This document shows, in pieces, positions 1 through 9,532 of a stretch of DNA of 64,000 nucleotides. This stretch comes from Rodentibacter mrazii. GTDB lineage: Bacteria; Pseudomonadota; Gammaproteobacteria; Enterobacterales; Pasteurellaceae. The notes under the pieces were generated by a model. The model was not told the DNA's origin, did not search any database, and was given only the letters and a program-made list of their open reading frames with translations. Within the stretch, counting starts at the first letter, position 1; the number at the start of each line of letters is the position of its first letter. Position numbers and translations under genes: made by a program. The DNA lies in NCBI RefSeq assembly GCF_001998825.1, contig NZ_MLHG01000026.1:1-64000 (forward strand), read 5' to 3'.

Positions 1-89
1 TAATCAATGATAGGTTTATTTTACTGTATTTTTATTCATGAATGAAATTTGTTACACTAATATCTAATTTAAGTGGTGATATAGTGATA

Positions 90-2000
90 ATGAATAAAGT
101 TACAGAGTTTTTTGCTGAAGGTGGAGCATTAAGCCAACAAATTAAGGGGTTTCACCCACGTGCTGAACAGTTGGAAATGGCGCAAGCTATCGAAAAGGTT
201 ATTTCTGAGAAAAGTGTATTGGTAGTAGAAGCCGGTACAGGGACAGGAAAAACTTTTGCGTATTTAGCCCCGGCATTACTTTCCGGTAAGAAAACTATTA
301 TCTCTACAGGCTCTAAAAATCTCCAAGATCAATTATTTAATCGTGATTTACCTGCAATAAAAAAAGCGCTGAGTTATACGGGAAAAACAGCTTTACTCAA
401 AGGTCGATCTAATTATTTATGCCTAGAGCGTTTAGAACGTTTAATTGCACAAGGGGTATTAGGGGACAAATCAGTATTAAAAGACTTAGTTAAAGTTCGA
501 CAGTGGAGCATTTCAAGTAAAACGGGAGATTTGACCGAGTGTACTGATCTTGCGGAAGATAGCCCTATTTTACCCCAATTAACCAGTACGGCAGAAAATT
601 GTCTAGGATCGGATTGCCCGAATTATGCGGATTGTTATGTCGCATTGGCAAGAAAAAAAGCCCTCAATGCGGATATTGTGGTCGTCAATCATCACCTGTT
701 TTTTGCGGATATGGCGGTGAAAGAAAGCGGTTTTGGTGAATTGATCCCTCAAGCAGAAAATATTATTTTTGATGAAGCTCATCAGTTACCTGATATTGCC
801 AGTCAATATTTTGGGCAATCGGTGAGTTCTCGACAGTTTTTTGATCTTTGTAAAGATATTAATATTGTTTATCACACGGAATTAAAAGATCTGAAACAAC
901 TAAGCAGCGCAGCAGATACTCTACAAAAAACGGTACAGGATTTTCGTTTATTATTAGGGGAAGGAAATCTGCGTGGTAATTGGCGTGAAATTTTAAGACA
1001 AAGTGCGGTTGAAAAATCATTTAAAATTCTTATCGAAAAATTAGATTTTTTGTCTGAAGTCATTAAATTGGCTTTAGGACGTTCACAAACGCTGGATAAT
1101 ATTTTTGAACGGGTTGAAAATTTAAAAGGATATCTACAACGTTTACTTGAAACAGAGCGTGTAGGTTATTGCTATTGGTATGAAACCTTTGCACGTCAAT
1201 TTGCTTTACATATTACACCTTTAACCGTTGCCGATAAATTTGGTGAACAGCTAAAAACAAAACAAGCGACATGGATTTTTACTTCCGCTACTTTAGAAGT
1301 CGATGGAAAATTTGATCATTTTTATCATCGCTTAGGCATTGAAAATGCACGCCAACTTATTTTACAAAGCCCGTTTAATTATACTGAGCAAGCATTATTG
1401 TGTGTGCCTCGCTATTTACCAAATACAAACCGAACCAATACACAAACAGAGCTGGGCAAAATGTTGTTACCTGTTATTGAAGCTAATCAAGGACGGTGTT
1501 TTGTGCTTTGTACTTCCTATGAAATGATGCGTAATTTAGCGGAATATTTTCGTTCAAATAGTCAATTATCAGTACTATTACAAGGTGAAATGCCAAAAAC
1601 AACGTTATTGGCACAATTTACCGTAAGTAAAAATACAATATTAGTTGCAACATCAAGTTTTTGGGAAGGAATTGATGTGCGTGGTAATGCACTTTCTTTG
1701 GTTATTATTGATAAACTTCCTTTTATGTCACCTGACGAGCCTTTGCTTAAAGCACGTATTGAGGATTGCCGTTTGCAAGGAGGAAACCCATTCAATGATA
1801 TTCAAATTCCTGAAGCCGTGATTACGCTAAAACAAGGTGTAGGGCGTTTAATCCGCGATGTTACGGATCGCGGTGTCGTAATAATTTGTGATAATCGCCT
1901 TGTGATGCGTAGTTATGCTGAAACATTTTTAAAAAGTTTGCCGAATTTAAGCCGTACCCGTGATCTCAACAAAGTGATACAATTCTTACAAAACAAATAA
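90..2000 (+). CDS. yoaA: ATP-dependent DNA helicase YoaA (DinG/XPD family)
   Basis: This is a 636-residue superfamily 2 helicase of the DinG/XPD type. In E. coli, YoaA works with the DNA polymerase III chi subunit in repair of damaged replication forks. Walker A is seen as EAGTGTGKT near residue 50. Four cysteines that fit an iron-sulfur cluster follow (YLC, then NCLGSDCPNYADC). The DEAH box is FDEAH near residue 230, and motif VI is QGVGRLIRD near the C terminus. I chose the ATG at 90 because the product then begins MNKVTEFF, as in the family. An upstream in-frame ATG at 42 would only add 16 unconserved residues. tsaB follows after 12 bases, so the two are probably cotranscribed, as in E. 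coli. Confidence 0.93.
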   Translation: MNKVTEFFAEGGALSQQIKGFHPRAEQLEMAQAIEKVISEKSVLVVEAGTGTGKTFAYLAPALLSGKKTIISTGSKNLQDQLFNRDLPAIKKALSYTGKTALLKGRSNYLCLERLERLIAQGVLGDKSVLKDLVKVRQWSISSKTGDLTECTDLAEDSPILPQLTSTAENCLGSDCPNYADCYVALARKKALNADIVVVNHHLFFADMAVKESGFGELIPQAENIIFDEAHQLPDIASQYFGQSVSSRQFFDLCKDINIVYHTELKDLKQLSSAADTLQKTVQDFRLLLGEGNLRGNWREILRQSAVEKSFKILIEKLDFLSEVIKLALGRSQTLDNIFERVENLKGYLQRLLETERVGYCYWYETFARQFALHITPLTVADKFGEQLKTKQATWIFTSATLEVDGKFDHFYHRLGIENARQLILQSPFNYTEQALLCVPRYLPNTNRTNTQTELGKMLLPVIEANQGRCFVLCTSYEMMRNLAEYFRSNSQLSVLLQGEMPKTTLLAQFTVSKNTILVATSSFWEGIDVRGNALSLVIIDKLPFMSPDEPLLKARIEDCRLQGGNPFNDIQIPEAVITLKQGVGRLIRDVTDRGVVIICDNRLVMRSYAETFLKSLPNLSRTRDLNKVIQFLQNK

Positions 2001-2012
2001 TTGAGAAAAATA

Positions 2013-2723
2013 ATGACAAATTTAACTTTATTAGCATTAGATACCTCTACTGAAGCTTGTTCTGTCGCACTGCTAAACAAGGGCGAAAAAACATATTTGA
2101 GTGAATTAGCTCAACGCAGTCACACAAAACGTATCTTGCCAATGATAGATGAAATTCTGGCAAATGCAGGAATTCGATTGACTCAAGTCGATGCTCTTGC
2201 CTTTGGTCGTGGACCCGGTAGTTTTACAGGGGTTAGAGTAGGTGTGGGAATTGCGCAAGGATTGGCTTTCGGTGTGGATCTGCCGGTTATTCCTATTTCG
2301 AATTTAACGGCAATGGCACAGGCCGTATTTGAATTACATCAAAGAGAAAATGTTGCTGCGGCCATTGATGCAAGAATGAATGAAGTTTATTTTTCTCAGC
2401 TGAAACGAGAAAAAGTGCGGTCAGATTTTGGTGAATTTTTTCAATGGCGTGAAGTGATTGCAGAGCAAGTTTGTTCTCCTGAGCGGGTTATTGCTCAATT
2501 TAACGATGAGACGGCTTTCCGAGTAGGAACCGGCTGGAATGCCTATTCGCAATTTTACGAAAAAAATTTCACCGGTACGGATATTGAATTGCCTAATGCC
2601 CTCTACATGTTGGAATTAGCTCTTACGGATTGGTTGCAGAAAAAAGCTATTTCAGCACTAGAGATTGAGCCTATTTATTTACGTAATGAGGTCACTTGGA
2701 AAAAATTGCCCGGACGTGAGTAA
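2013..2723 (+). CDS. tsaB: tRNA threonylcarbamoyladenosine biosynthesis protein TsaB
   Basis: TsaB (YeaZ) is the partner of TsaD in making N6-threonylcarbamoyladenosine at position 37 of ANN-decoding tRNAs. The product has 236 residues, the usual length. The N terminus LLALDTSTEACSVAL is the ASKHA nucleotide-binding-fold signature, and FGRGPGSFTGVRVGVGIAQG is the conserved family motif near residue 65. The ATG at 2013 is preferred over a TTG at 2001 because the conserved core starts directly after it. The gene lies between yoaA and slp, as in enterobacteria. Confidence 0.95.
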   Translation: MTNLTLLALDTSTEACSVALLNKGEKTYLSELAQRSHTKRILPMIDEILANAGIRLTQVDALAFGRGPGSFTGVRVGVGIAQGLAFGVDLPVIPISNLTAMAQAVFELHQRENVAAAIDARMNEVYFSQLKREKVRSDFGEFFQWREVIAEQVCSPERVIAQFNDETAFRVGTGWNAYSQFYEKNFTGTDIELPNALYMLELALTDWLQKKAISALEIEPIYLRNEVTWKKLPGRE

Positions 2724-2751
2724 TTTTCTTATAGATCAGTAGGAGAAGCTT

Positions 2752-3294
2752 ATGAGAGTAAAAACAATACTATTTTTAACCGCACTTTCTTTTCTATTAA
2801 CAGGCTGTATTACATCGCCACAAGGCTTAGAGAAAAATCAATTCTCAATTACCGACTATCGTGATATTTCACCGCGGGATCTGAATTGTCGTTGTAAAAC
2901 CGTACGTTTAGGTGGAAAAATTATTCAATCGGAAATTTTGCCGAATAAAACGAAAATTGAGGTATTGAGTTTGCCAATTTCTAATTATTCGGGTAAGCCT
3001 ATTGTGGAATCACAGTCCCAAGGGCGTTTTATTGCATATTTTAACGGTTTTGTTGATCCTGAAAATCTGAAAGATCGTTATATTACGTTAGGTGGAATTT
3101 TATCCGGAAAAGAAGAAGGAAAAATCGAACAAGCTAATTACTCTTATCCGTTGATTCAAATTGAAAATTATCGCCTTTGGACGTTGAGTAAGCACTACTA
3201 TTACCCACCAAATGATTGGGAAGATTGGGAATTTTGGGGTTGGCACCATCGACCGTGGTATAACGAGCCGGAAATTCGCTATTATTTAAATTAA
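2752..3294 (+). CDS. slp: Slp family outer-membrane lipoprotein
   Basis: A 180-residue lipoprotein of the Slp/YeaY family. Residues 1-17 form a lipoprotein signal peptide ending in the lipobox LTGC, so the mature protein starts with a lipidated cysteine near residue 19. The family is outer-membrane anchored and linked to stationary phase and stress in E. coli; its biochemical role is not known. The C terminus is rich in Trp, His and Tyr (WEDWEFWGWHHRPWYNEPE). A good ribosome-binding site (AGGAGAAG) precedes the ATG. Its position between tsaB and fadD matches the E. coli order tsaB-yeaY-fadD. Confidence 0.88.
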   Translation: MRVKTILFLTALSFLLTGCITSPQGLEKNQFSITDYRDISPRDLNCRCKTVRLGGKIIQSEILPNKTKIEVLSLPISNYSGKPIVESQSQGRFIAYFNGFVDPENLKDRYITLGGILSGKEEGKIEQANYSYPLIQIENYRLWTLSKHYYYPPNDWEDWEFWGWHHRPWYNEPEIRYYLN

Positions 3295-3340
3295 ATGATA
3301 GAATCTGCCGTTGATTTTCCAACTATAAGGTTAATAATAA

Positions 3341-5029
3341 ATGGAAAAAATTTGGTTTCAAAATTATCCGGAAGGTGCTGAAAAATATCTGGATACCTCA
3401 AAATATGAATCAATTTTAGATATATTTAATAAAGCCATTCGCGAACATCCTGATCGACCTGCATATATTAATATGGGACAGGTTCTTACTTTTCGTAAAT
3501 TAGAAGAACGTAGTCGGGCTTTTGCAGCTTATTTACAAAATGAGTTTAAATTAAAACGAGGTGATCGTGTTGCTTTGATGATGCCGAATTTATTGCAATA
3601 TCCTATCGCGCTTTTTGGTATTTTACGGGCAGGTTTGATTGTAGTGAATGTCAATCCGCTTTATACCCCGCGAGAACTTGAGCATCAATTGCAAGATAGT
3701 GGGGCGGTGGCAATAGTGGTTGTTTCAAATTTTGCCTCAACACTTGAGAAAGTTGTTTTTAATACGGATATAAAACACGTTATTTTAACCCGAATGGGTG
3801 ATCAGCTTTCTTTTGGTAAGCGTACATTGGTTAATTTTGTGGTGAAATACGTCAAAAAATTAGTGCCAAAATATAAATTACCGGATGCTGTAACTTTTCG
3901 TGAAGTATTAAGTATTGGTAAATATCGTCAATATATTCAACCGGAAGTGTCACGCAATGATCTCGCTTTCCTGCAATATACGGGAGGCACAACAGGCGTG
4001 GCAAAAGGGGCAATGCTTTCCCATGGAAATATTATTACCAATATTTTCCAAGCGAAATGGATCGCAGAACCTTTTATCGGTGATTATGCCCGTGCCCGTT
4101 CAGCTATTCTTGCCCTACCGCTTTATCATGTTTTTGCTTTAACGGTGAACTGCTTGCTTTTCCTTGAACTCGGTGTTACCGCTATTTTAATTACAAACCC
4201 ACGTGATATTGAGGGTTTTGTCAAAGAATTAAAAAAATACCGTTTTCAGGCAATTACAGGAGTCAATACGCTATTTAATGCATTGTTAAATAATGAAAAT
4301 TTCAAAGAAGTTGATTTTTCGGCATTAAAACTCTCTGTTGGTGGCGGTATGGCTATTCAGCAATCTGTCGCAACACGTTGGCACGATTTAACCGGCTGTA
4401 ACATTATTGAAGGTTATGGTATGACGGAATGTTCGCCGCTTATTGCCGCTTGTCCGGTAAATGTTGTGAAGCACAATGGAACGATTGGCGTGCCTGTACC
4501 AAATACGGATATTAAAATTATTAAAGATGATGGTTCAGAGGCGAAAATTGGCGAAGCTGGAGAATTGTGGGTAAAAGGCGAGCAAGTTATGCAAGGTTAC
4601 TGGCAACGTCCTGAGGCAACGAATGAAGTATTGAAAGATGGTTGGATGGCAACCGGCGATATTGTGATTATGGATGAGAGTTATAGTTTGCGTATTGTAG
4701 ATCGTAAAAAAGATATGATTTTGGTCTCAGGTTTTAATGTTTATCCGAATGAAATTGAAGACGTTGTAATGCTCAATTATAAGGTTGCGGAAGCCGTGGC
4801 AATTGGCGTACCGAACGAAGTTTCAGGAGAAACCATTAAAATTTTTGTTGTGAAAAAAGATGAAAGTCTTACCCGTGATGAACTTCGTCAGCACTGCCGT
4901 CAGCATTTGACCGGATATAAAGTACCGAAAGAAATTGAGTTTCGAGACGAATTACCTAAAACAAATGTTGGAAAAATATTACGCCGTATATTGCGGGATG
5001 AAGAAATTGCCAATCGACCAACACATTAA
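3341..5029 (+). CDS. fadD: Long-chain fatty acid-CoA ligase FadD
   Basis: This 562-residue AMP-forming acyl-CoA synthetase activates long-chain fatty acids with ATP and CoA at the inner membrane. The ATP/AMP signature [18 protein letters not shown] lies near residue 213, and GYGMTEC lies near residue 360. The FACS motif region, [20 protein letters not shown], is followed by [16 protein letters not shown]. The C-terminal lysine that completes catalysis is in TNVGKILRR. Length and all core motifs are normal. A strong terminator follows at 5045. No beta-oxidation genes are visible in this window, so use of the acyl-CoA for lipid synthesis is as likely as degradation (inference). Confidence 0.95.
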   Translation: MEKIWFQNYPEGAEKYLDTSKYESILDIFNKAIREHPDRPAYINMGQVLTFRKLEERSRAFAAYLQNEFKLKRGDRVALMMPNLLQYPIALFGILRAGLIVVNVNPLYTPRELEHQLQDSGAVAIVVVSNFASTLEKVVFNTDIKHVILTRMGDQLSFGKRTLVNFVVKYVKKLVPKYKLPDAVTFREVLSIGKYRQYIQPEVSRNDLAFLQYTGGTTGVAKGAMLSHGNIITNIFQAKWIAEPFIGDYARARSAILALPLYHVFALTVNCLLFLELGVTAILITNPRDIEGFVKELKKYRFQAITGVNTLFNALLNNENFKEVDFSALKLSVGGGMAIQQSVATRWHDLTGCNIIEGYGMTECSPLIAACPVNVVKHNGTIGVPVPNTDIKIIKDDGSEAKIGEAGELWVKGEQVMQGYWQRPEATNEVLKDGWMATGDIVIMDESYSLRIVDRKKDMILVSGFNVYPNEIEDVVMLNYKVAEAVAIGVPNEVSGETIKIFVVKKDESLTRDELRQHCRQHLTGYKVPKEIEFRDELPKTNVGKILRRILRDEEIANRPTH

Positions 5030-5044
5030 GTTTCATCATTTAAT

Positions 5045-5078
5045 AATGGGATAGAAATATCCCATTTTTGTTTTTTTA
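5045..5078 (+). terminator. Rho-independent terminator after fadD
   Basis: Perfect 9-bp stem AATGGGATA/TATCCCATT with a GAAA tetraloop, followed by a T-rich run. It separates fadD from rnd. Confidence 0.88.
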
Positions 5079-5095
5079 ATCTAAGAGATAATGTC

Positions 5096-6250
5096 ATGAT
5101 AAAAGAATGCCAAGAACCATTGCATTTTTCATTGATCACAACAAATCAAAGGCTGAGTGAAGTTTGCCAATTGGCACGTCAAAAAAGTGCGGTTGCTTTA
5201 GACACTGAATTTGTGCGTGTATCGACTTATTTCCCAAAACTAGGTCTCATTCAACTTTATGATGGAGAGAGGGTATCCCTGATTGATCCTTTAAGCATTA
5301 GCGATTTTTCGCCTTTTATTGAGTTATTGACTGATCCCAATGTGCTTAAAGTCCTTCATTCTTGCAGTGAAGATTTACTTGTTTTTTTGCAGGAATTTGA
5401 TCAATTACCCCAACCTATGATTGATACACAAATAATGGCTCGTTTCCTTGGATTGGGAAATTCAGTAGGATTAGCGAAATTAGCATTAAATTATTTGAAC
5501 ACTAAGGTGGATAAAGGTGCGACGAGAACAAATTGGATTAAGCGCCCTTTATCGGAAACACAATTACATTATGCTGCAGGTGACGTGTGGTATTTATTAC
5601 CGATTTACTATTGTTTACAGCAAGAATTAATGGCAACGCCTTGGAAAAATGCTGTAAAAGCTGATTGTGAACTTGCCTTATCAAAAACAAAGAAATTACA
5701 AGCGCGTGATGCGGAAACTGCCTATTTGGATATTCCAAATTCATGGAAACTTAACCCATTAGAGCTTGCCCGATTAAAAATTTTGGCGCAATGGCGACAA
5801 GAAGTGGCAATAGAGCGTGATCTGGCACTTTCTTATGTAGTTAAGTCAGAAAACTTATGGAAAGTGGCGAAATACAATCCGCGTAATACCTCGGAAATGC
5901 TTGAAATGGGGCTTTCCAATAATGAAGTCAGAGTACGTGGTAAGAAAATTTTGCAACTCTTAGCGAAAGCACGCCGAGTATCGCCCTATGATTATCCGAA
6001 ACGTATCCTTCGCATCGTTGATGATCCCCGTTATAAAAAGGCAATTCGCCTCTTACAAGAAAAAGCTTATGAGCTGACACCACAAGGCCTAACACTAGAA
6101 ATTTTAGCAAGTAAGCGAAGCTTAGAAGATTTAATCAAATGGGTTTGGCAATACAATGAATCACCGGAGAAATTACCGGATTTATTGGTTGGCTGGCGGA
6201 GAGAAATAGGGTTACAGCTTTTAGCCTTGTTGAAATCTATTGAGGCTTAA
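5096..6250 (+). CDS. rnd: Ribonuclease D
   Basis: RNase D is a 3'-to-5' exonuclease that trims tRNA precursors. The 384-residue product has a DEDDy exonuclease domain in its first half: ALDTEFVR carries the first Asp and Glu, DTQIMARFLG the second Asp, and YAAGDVWYLLPIY the final Tyr and Asp. An HRDC domain follows from about residue 215 (LARLKILAQWRQEVAIERDL). An ATG at 5091 is closed at once by TGA, so translation must start at 5096. The gene follows fadD as in E. coli. Confidence 0.95.
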   Translation: MIKECQEPLHFSLITTNQRLSEVCQLARQKSAVALDTEFVRVSTYFPKLGLIQLYDGERVSLIDPLSISDFSPFIELLTDPNVLKVLHSCSEDLLVFLQEFDQLPQPMIDTQIMARFLGLGNSVGLAKLALNYLNTKVDKGATRTNWIKRPLSETQLHYAAGDVWYLLPIYYCLQQELMATPWKNAVKADCELALSKTKKLQARDAETAYLDIPNSWKLNPLELARLKILAQWRQEVAIERDLALSYVVKSENLWKVAKYNPRNTSEMLEMGLSNNEVRVRGKKILQLLAKARRVSPYDYPKRILRIVDDPRYKKAIRLLQEKAYELTPQGLTLEILASKRSLEDLIKWVWQYNESPEKLPDLLVGWRREIGLQLLALLKSIEA

Positions 6251-6260
6251 AAAATTATAA

Positions 6261-6297
6261 AAAATGGCCGCACTTGTGGAGGTGCGGTCATTTTTTT
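6261..6297. terminator. Uptake-signal hairpin terminator between rnd and the XRE gene
   Basis: Stem TGGCCGCAC / GTGCGGTCA with one G-U wobble, built from two uptake-signal cores in inverted orientation and followed by seven T. It sits between convergent genes and may serve both. Confidence 0.75.
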
Positions 6298-6316
6298 AAG
6301 CTATTTTATCAAGTTT

Positions 6317-6568
6317 TTACCCGAAACGTTGTTCTATCTCTGAAAGAATCTCCACTGGCTCAAGATCTAATCCTCGACAATATTCAATAAATTCAAATAT
6401 ATCCAAACGGCGATCGCCGGTTTCCACTTTGCCGATAAAAGAATACAAAACGCCCATTTTTTCGCCTAATGCTCGTTGCGAAAGTCCTAGATTCAATCGT
6501 TGTTTGAGTAATCTTTCTCGTAACCAAATATGTTCGGCGGAATGTATTGATAATCTTAAATTCTTCAT
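6317..6568 (-). CDS. XRE family helix-turn-helix transcriptional regulator
   Basis: An 83-residue single-domain regulator. The helix-turn-helix spans about residues 23-60: LGLSQRALGEKMGVLYSFIGKVETGDRRL, which has the typical SQ..L....GV....I..VE.G pattern. No sensor domain is present. A 17-bp palindrome lies only 2 bp upstream of the ATG, and two related palindromes lie farther upstream, so autoregulation and control of the divergent gene at 6675 are likely (inference). It could instead be an orphan antitoxin-like DNA-binding protein, but no adjacent toxin on the same strand is seen. It is convergent with rnd. Confidence 0.85.
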   Translation of the reverse strand: MKNLRLSIHSAEHIWLRERLLKQRLNLGLSQRALGEKMGVLYSFIGKVETGDRRLDIFEFIEYCRGLDLEPVEILSEIEQRFG

Positions 6569-6569
6569 A

Positions 6570-6586
6570 GCACCTATTTTAGGTGC
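6570..6586. promoter_or_regulatory. Operator 1 (17-bp palindrome) at the XRE gene start
   Basis: GCACCTATTTTAGGTGC: perfect 7-bp arms around TTT. It abuts the XRE start codon (6568), where bound repressor would cover the ribosome-binding region and early transcript. Confidence 0.72.
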
Positions 6587-6594
6587 AAATTTGT

Positions 6595-6623
6595 TTGAAC
6601 CTATTTTAGGTTCATAATATAAT
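6595..6623 (+). promoter_or_regulatory. Sigma-70 promoter for the 6675/6918 genes
   Basis: TTGAAC at 6595-6600, a 17-bp spacer, and a consensus TATAAT at 6618-6623. Operator 2 overlaps the -35 box and spacer. Operator 3 lies at the expected transcription start. Confidence 0.75.
6597..6613. promoter_or_regulatory. Operator 2 (17-bp palindrome)
   Basis: GAACCTATTTTAGGTTC: perfect 7-bp arms around TTT. It overlaps the -35 element of the rightward promoter and starts 27 bp from operator 1. Confidence 0.75.
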
Positions 6624-6629
6624 TTATTT

Positions 6630-6646
6630 GAACCTGTTTTGGGTTC
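6630..6646. promoter_or_regulatory. Operator 3 (17-bp degenerate palindrome)
   Basis: GAACCTGTTTTGGGTTC: perfect 5-bp outer arms and two changed inner positions compared with operator 2. It starts 33 bp after operator 2, at about +1 of the rightward promoter. Confidence 0.65.
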
Positions 6647-6674
6647 TTTTTGAATTTATTTCGCGAGGTGAAAA

Positions 6675-6905
6675 ATGTATCAAATTAAAAAATGGGCTAT
6701 TGCAATGGTATTTTGTGGTCTTTCGACAGCGGCGTTGGCAGATTGGGAGAGAGGAACAAGTGTTGATGAGCAAGAAACAGGGGATTGGCGCTATACGAAA
6801 TGTATATATGAAACACTAGGAGGATTTAGATTTTCAATGATTAACAAAGGACTATGTCCTCTTTCCGTTGAAGTTAATCCAGAAACCGGGCAGGTTAGAA
6901 AGTGA
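6675..6905 (+). CDS. Small exported protein of unknown function
   Basis: A 76-residue protein that I do not recognise. Residues 1-22 form a signal peptide (MYQIKKWAIAMVFCGLSTAALA) with a likely cleavage after ALA. The mature part has about 54 residues and two cysteines (TKCIYE and KGLCPL) that could form a disulfide in the periplasm. The C terminus reads SVEVNPETGQVRK. A good ribosome-binding site (GAGGTG) precedes the ATG. An overlapping ORF from 6628 in another frame is judged a shadow. The gene is downstream of the operator-covered promoter, so it is probably the main target of the XRE repressor. The zinc-ribbon gene follows after 12 bases. Confidence 0.72.
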   Translation: MYQIKKWAIAMVFCGLSTAALADWERGTSVDEQETGDWRYTKCIYETLGGFRFSMINKGLCPLSVEVNPETGQVRK

Positions 6906-6917
6906 CAGGGAAATTGT

Positions 6918-7256
6918 ATGAATATTTCAGAAATTGATTTTCCCAGTTCAGAAGTAAAAGAGATATTCGTTAAAAATGCCTCTTGTTGCCATTGCCAATC
7001 AAAGAATATTGGTTGGAAATCGGGAGAATATCCAAATATTTCTTTATATTGTTCTGGTTGTGAACAAGAAATGGATTTTTATGACGCAATTGCTTGTCTT
7101 TTACCGGACAAGGAGGATTTGTATTTCGAATGTCCAGAATGTGAAGGTGATAATGTAATTGAGGGCATTTGTTTTTCCTGTGGTTTTGAATTGGAAGAAG
7201 GACGAGATTATGATCGTGAAAAATATGTATGTTGGTTAATGGAAAAAAACGACTAG
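6918..7256 (+). CDS. Double zinc-ribbon protein of unknown function
   Basis: A 112-residue acidic, cytoplasmic-looking protein with four CxxC-type pairs arranged as two zinc ribbons. The first uses CCHC near residue 23 and YCSGC near residue 45. The second uses CPEC near residue 73 and CFSC near residue 86. No catalytic motif or signal peptide is seen. Such ribbons often bind nucleic acid or protein, but the function here is unknown. An AGGGAA ribosome-binding site precedes the ATG. It is probably cotranscribed with the small exported protein upstream. Confidence 0.72.
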   Translation: MNISEIDFPSSEVKEIFVKNASCCHCQSKNIGWKSGEYPNISLYCSGCEQEMDFYDAIACLLPDKEDLYFECPECEGDNVIEGICFSCGFELEEGRDYDREKYVCWLMEKND

Positions 7257-7293
7257 TATAAGATTTTAAGTCGTGTTTTTGAGGCTATTAAGG

Positions 7294-7325
7294 AAGGGAT
7301 GCAGTTGCATCCCTTATTATTTTTT
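7294..7325. terminator. Terminator between the zinc-ribbon gene and pta
   Basis: Perfect 10-bp arms AAGGGATGCA/TGCATCCCTT with a very short centre, followed by a T-rich run on the + strand. It lies between convergent genes. Confidence 0.8.
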
Positions 7326-7330
7326 AACAT

Positions 7331-9466
7331 TTATTGTGTCGCTTGAATTGCAGTTAATGCAATGGTGTAAACAATATCATCCACCAACGCACCACGCGAT
7401 AAGTCATTCACTGGTTTACGCATACCTTGCAGCATTGGACCGATAGACACCAAATCAGCAGAACGTTGTACTGCTTTATAGGTGGTATTACCCGTATTCA
7501 AGTCTGGGAAGATGAACACGGTCGCTTTACCTGCAACAGGAGAGTTTGGTGCTTTAGAGCGTGCAACATCTTCCATCACTGCCGCATCATATTGTAACGG
7601 ACCGTCAATGATTAAATCCGGGCGTTTCTCTTTTGCGATACGGGTGGCTTCTTTCACTTTTTCTACATCAGCACCACTGCCTGATGTACCGGTAGAATAA
7701 GAAATCATCGCCACTTTCGGATCGATACCAAAGGCTTTCGCAGAGTCAGCCGATTGAATTGCAATTTCCGCTAATTGTTCTGCATTTGGATCCGGATTTA
7801 CGGCACAGTCACCATAGACTAATACTTGATCCGGTAATAGCATAAAGAAGATAGAAGAAACAATTGAACTACTCGGTGCGGTTTTAATGATTTGCATTGG
7901 TGGGCGAATGGTATTTGCAGTGGTGTGAACTGCACCGGAGACCAAACCATCCACTTCATTTGCTTCTAGCATCATTGTACCAAGTACCACGGTATCTTCT
8001 AATTGCTCACGTGCAGCAGCTTCGGTCATGCCTTTGGCTTTACGAAGTTCAACTAAGCGATCGACATAATTTTCACGGACATCAGCCGGATTAATAATAG
8101 TGATACCTTTCCCTAATTCAACGCCTTGTGCTTCAGCGACACGTTGAACGGATGCTGGATCTGCTAATAACACACATTCTGCAATCCCACGTTCTGCACA
8201 AAGGGCAGCTGCTTTAATGGTACGAGGTTCGTCACCTTCCGGGAGGACAATACGTTTTTTGGCTGCTCGCGCCAATTCGGTGAGTTGAAAACGGAATGCA
8301 GGTGGCGATAAACGACGTAAACGTGTTGAACCCGCTACTAGGTTATTGATGAAATCAGGAGAGAATTTCTCGCTAATGTAGCGTTTAATGTTTTCAATGC
8401 GTTCTTTATCATCAACTGGCACTTCAAGGTTAAAACTTTGTAGATTTAATGCCGTTTGCCATGTATTACCTTCAATGCGGAAGATTGGCAATTGAGTTGA
8501 TTCAAACACATGTTGACAAAGTTTGTTAATTTGAGCATCAATTTTGTATCCACCGGTGAGTAGCATTCCACCAATCTCTATGCCATTTGAGGCAGCAAGT
8601 GCCGCGGCAACAATAACATCAGGACGATCTGCAGAGACCACCAGTAGGCTACCCGCACGGAAATGTTCAAGCATATTTGGTAGGCTTCGTGCACAGAATG
8701 TGATACTACGAATACGACGGTTAATATTGCCCTCATTAATAATTGTGGCACCTAAGTGTTTTACTAAATCAATTGCTCGGGTTGCAATTAAATCCGCAGA
8801 CCATGGCATGCAAGCCAAAAGTTTAATTGCACTATTTGAGAATAATTTAGTTAATTCGGCTTCACTATTACGGCTATGTTGGAAAGAATCGAAAATTTCT
8901 GTTAAATCCGGACGGGTGCGACCGGATTCATCAATTGGCGCATTAAATTTATTAACGACAACGCCTAATAAATTAGGATTATTTTTTCCACCGAATAATG
9001 AGGCAGCTGCTTCCACACGTTCTTTTAATTCCGCAGGTGTTTCTGTTGCCGGAGCAGCAACTAAAATAATTTCTGCGTCTAATGTTTGCGCAATTTCGTA
9101 GTTAATACTATTTGCATAAGTGTGCTTGCGAGTTGGGATTAAACCTTCAACTACGATAATTTCATTATTTTTAGAAAGTTGTTGGTGGTTTTCAACGATT
9201 TTTTCTAGTAGCACATCGGACTGATTTTGACCAATTAATGATTCTGCTACGCTTAACATAAAAGGTTCAACGGTTTCTAAAGCCGTACTGGTACGAACGA
9301 TAGAGGTTGTGCGATCTAATTGATCTTCACCGGAGTTTGGTTGAGAAATAGGTTTCATAAAACCTACTTTTGCACCTTTTTGTTCAAGAGATTGGATTAA
9401 ACCAAGACTTACACTGGTTAGACCTACACCGGTGCTAATAGGAATAAGGATAATTGTACGGGACAT
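7331..9466 (-). CDS. pta: Phosphate acetyltransferase
   Basis: Pta interconverts acetyl-CoA plus phosphate and acetyl phosphate plus CoA. The 711-residue product is the long enterobacterial form. It has an N-terminal P-loop-like DRTGG/BioD-type region (residues 1-220, starting [20 protein letters not shown]), a middle DRTGG domain (about 220-330), and the C-terminal catalytic PTA/PTB domain from about 390 ([16 protein letters not shown], later [10 protein letters not shown] and GPLQYDAA). It lies directly downstream of ackA on the same strand and completes the acetate overflow pathway. Confidence 0.96.
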   Translation of the reverse strand: MSRTIILIPISTGVGLTSVSLGLIQSLEQKGAKVGFMKPISQPNSGEDQLDRTTSIVRTSTALETVEPFMLSVAESLIGQNQSDVLLEKIVENHQQLSKNNEIIVVEGLIPTRKHTYANSINYEIAQTLDAEIILVAAPATETPAELKERVEAAASLFGGKNNPNLLGVVVNKFNAPIDESGRTRPDLTEIFDSFQHSRNSEAELTKLFSNSAIKLLACMPWSADLIATRAIDLVKHLGATIINEGNINRRIRSITFCARSLPNMLEHFRAGSLLVVSADRPDVIVAAALAASNGIEIGGMLLTGGYKIDAQINKLCQHVFESTQLPIFRIEGNTWQTALNLQSFNLEVPVDDKERIENIKRYISEKFSPDFINNLVAGSTRLRRLSPPAFRFQLTELARAAKKRIVLPEGDEPRTIKAAALCAERGIAECVLLADPASVQRVAEAQGVELGKGITIINPADVRENYVDRLVELRKAKGMTEAAAREQLEDTVVLGTMMLEANEVDGLVSGAVHTTANTIRPPMQIIKTAPSSSIVSSIFFMLLPDQVLVYGDCAVNPDPNAEQLAEIAIQSADSAKAFGIDPKVAMISYSTGTSGSGADVEKVKEATRIAKEKRPDLIIDGPLQYDAAVMEDVARSKAPNSPVAGKATVFIFPDLNTGNTTYKAVQRSADLVSIGPMLQGMRKPVNDLSRGALVDDIVYTIALTAIQATQ

Positions 9467-9490
9467 AATACACCTTAACTAATTGAGTTA

Positions 9491-9523
9491 TAAAGAAAAA
9501 CTGCCGAATTCTCTCGGCAGTTT
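9491..9523 (-). terminator. Hairpin between ackA and pta
   Basis: Stem AAACTGCCGA/TCGGCAGTTT with a 6-nt loop. On the minus strand it is followed by TTTTTC, so it looks like a terminator after ackA. Partial read-through would set the ackA to pta ratio (inference). Confidence 0.72.
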
Positions 9524-9532
9524 GTCGTTGAG

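Noticed and set aside
6628..6819. 63-codon + frame overlapping the small exported protein
   Set aside because: It starts at operator 3, has no ribosome-binding site and lacks any protein-like feature. The frame from 6675 has a signal peptide and a ribosome-binding site.
8544..9101. 185-codon open frame on the + strand opposite pta
   Set aside because: It is antisense to highly conserved pta, has no family similarity that I recognise, and its composition follows the reverse complement of pta codons.
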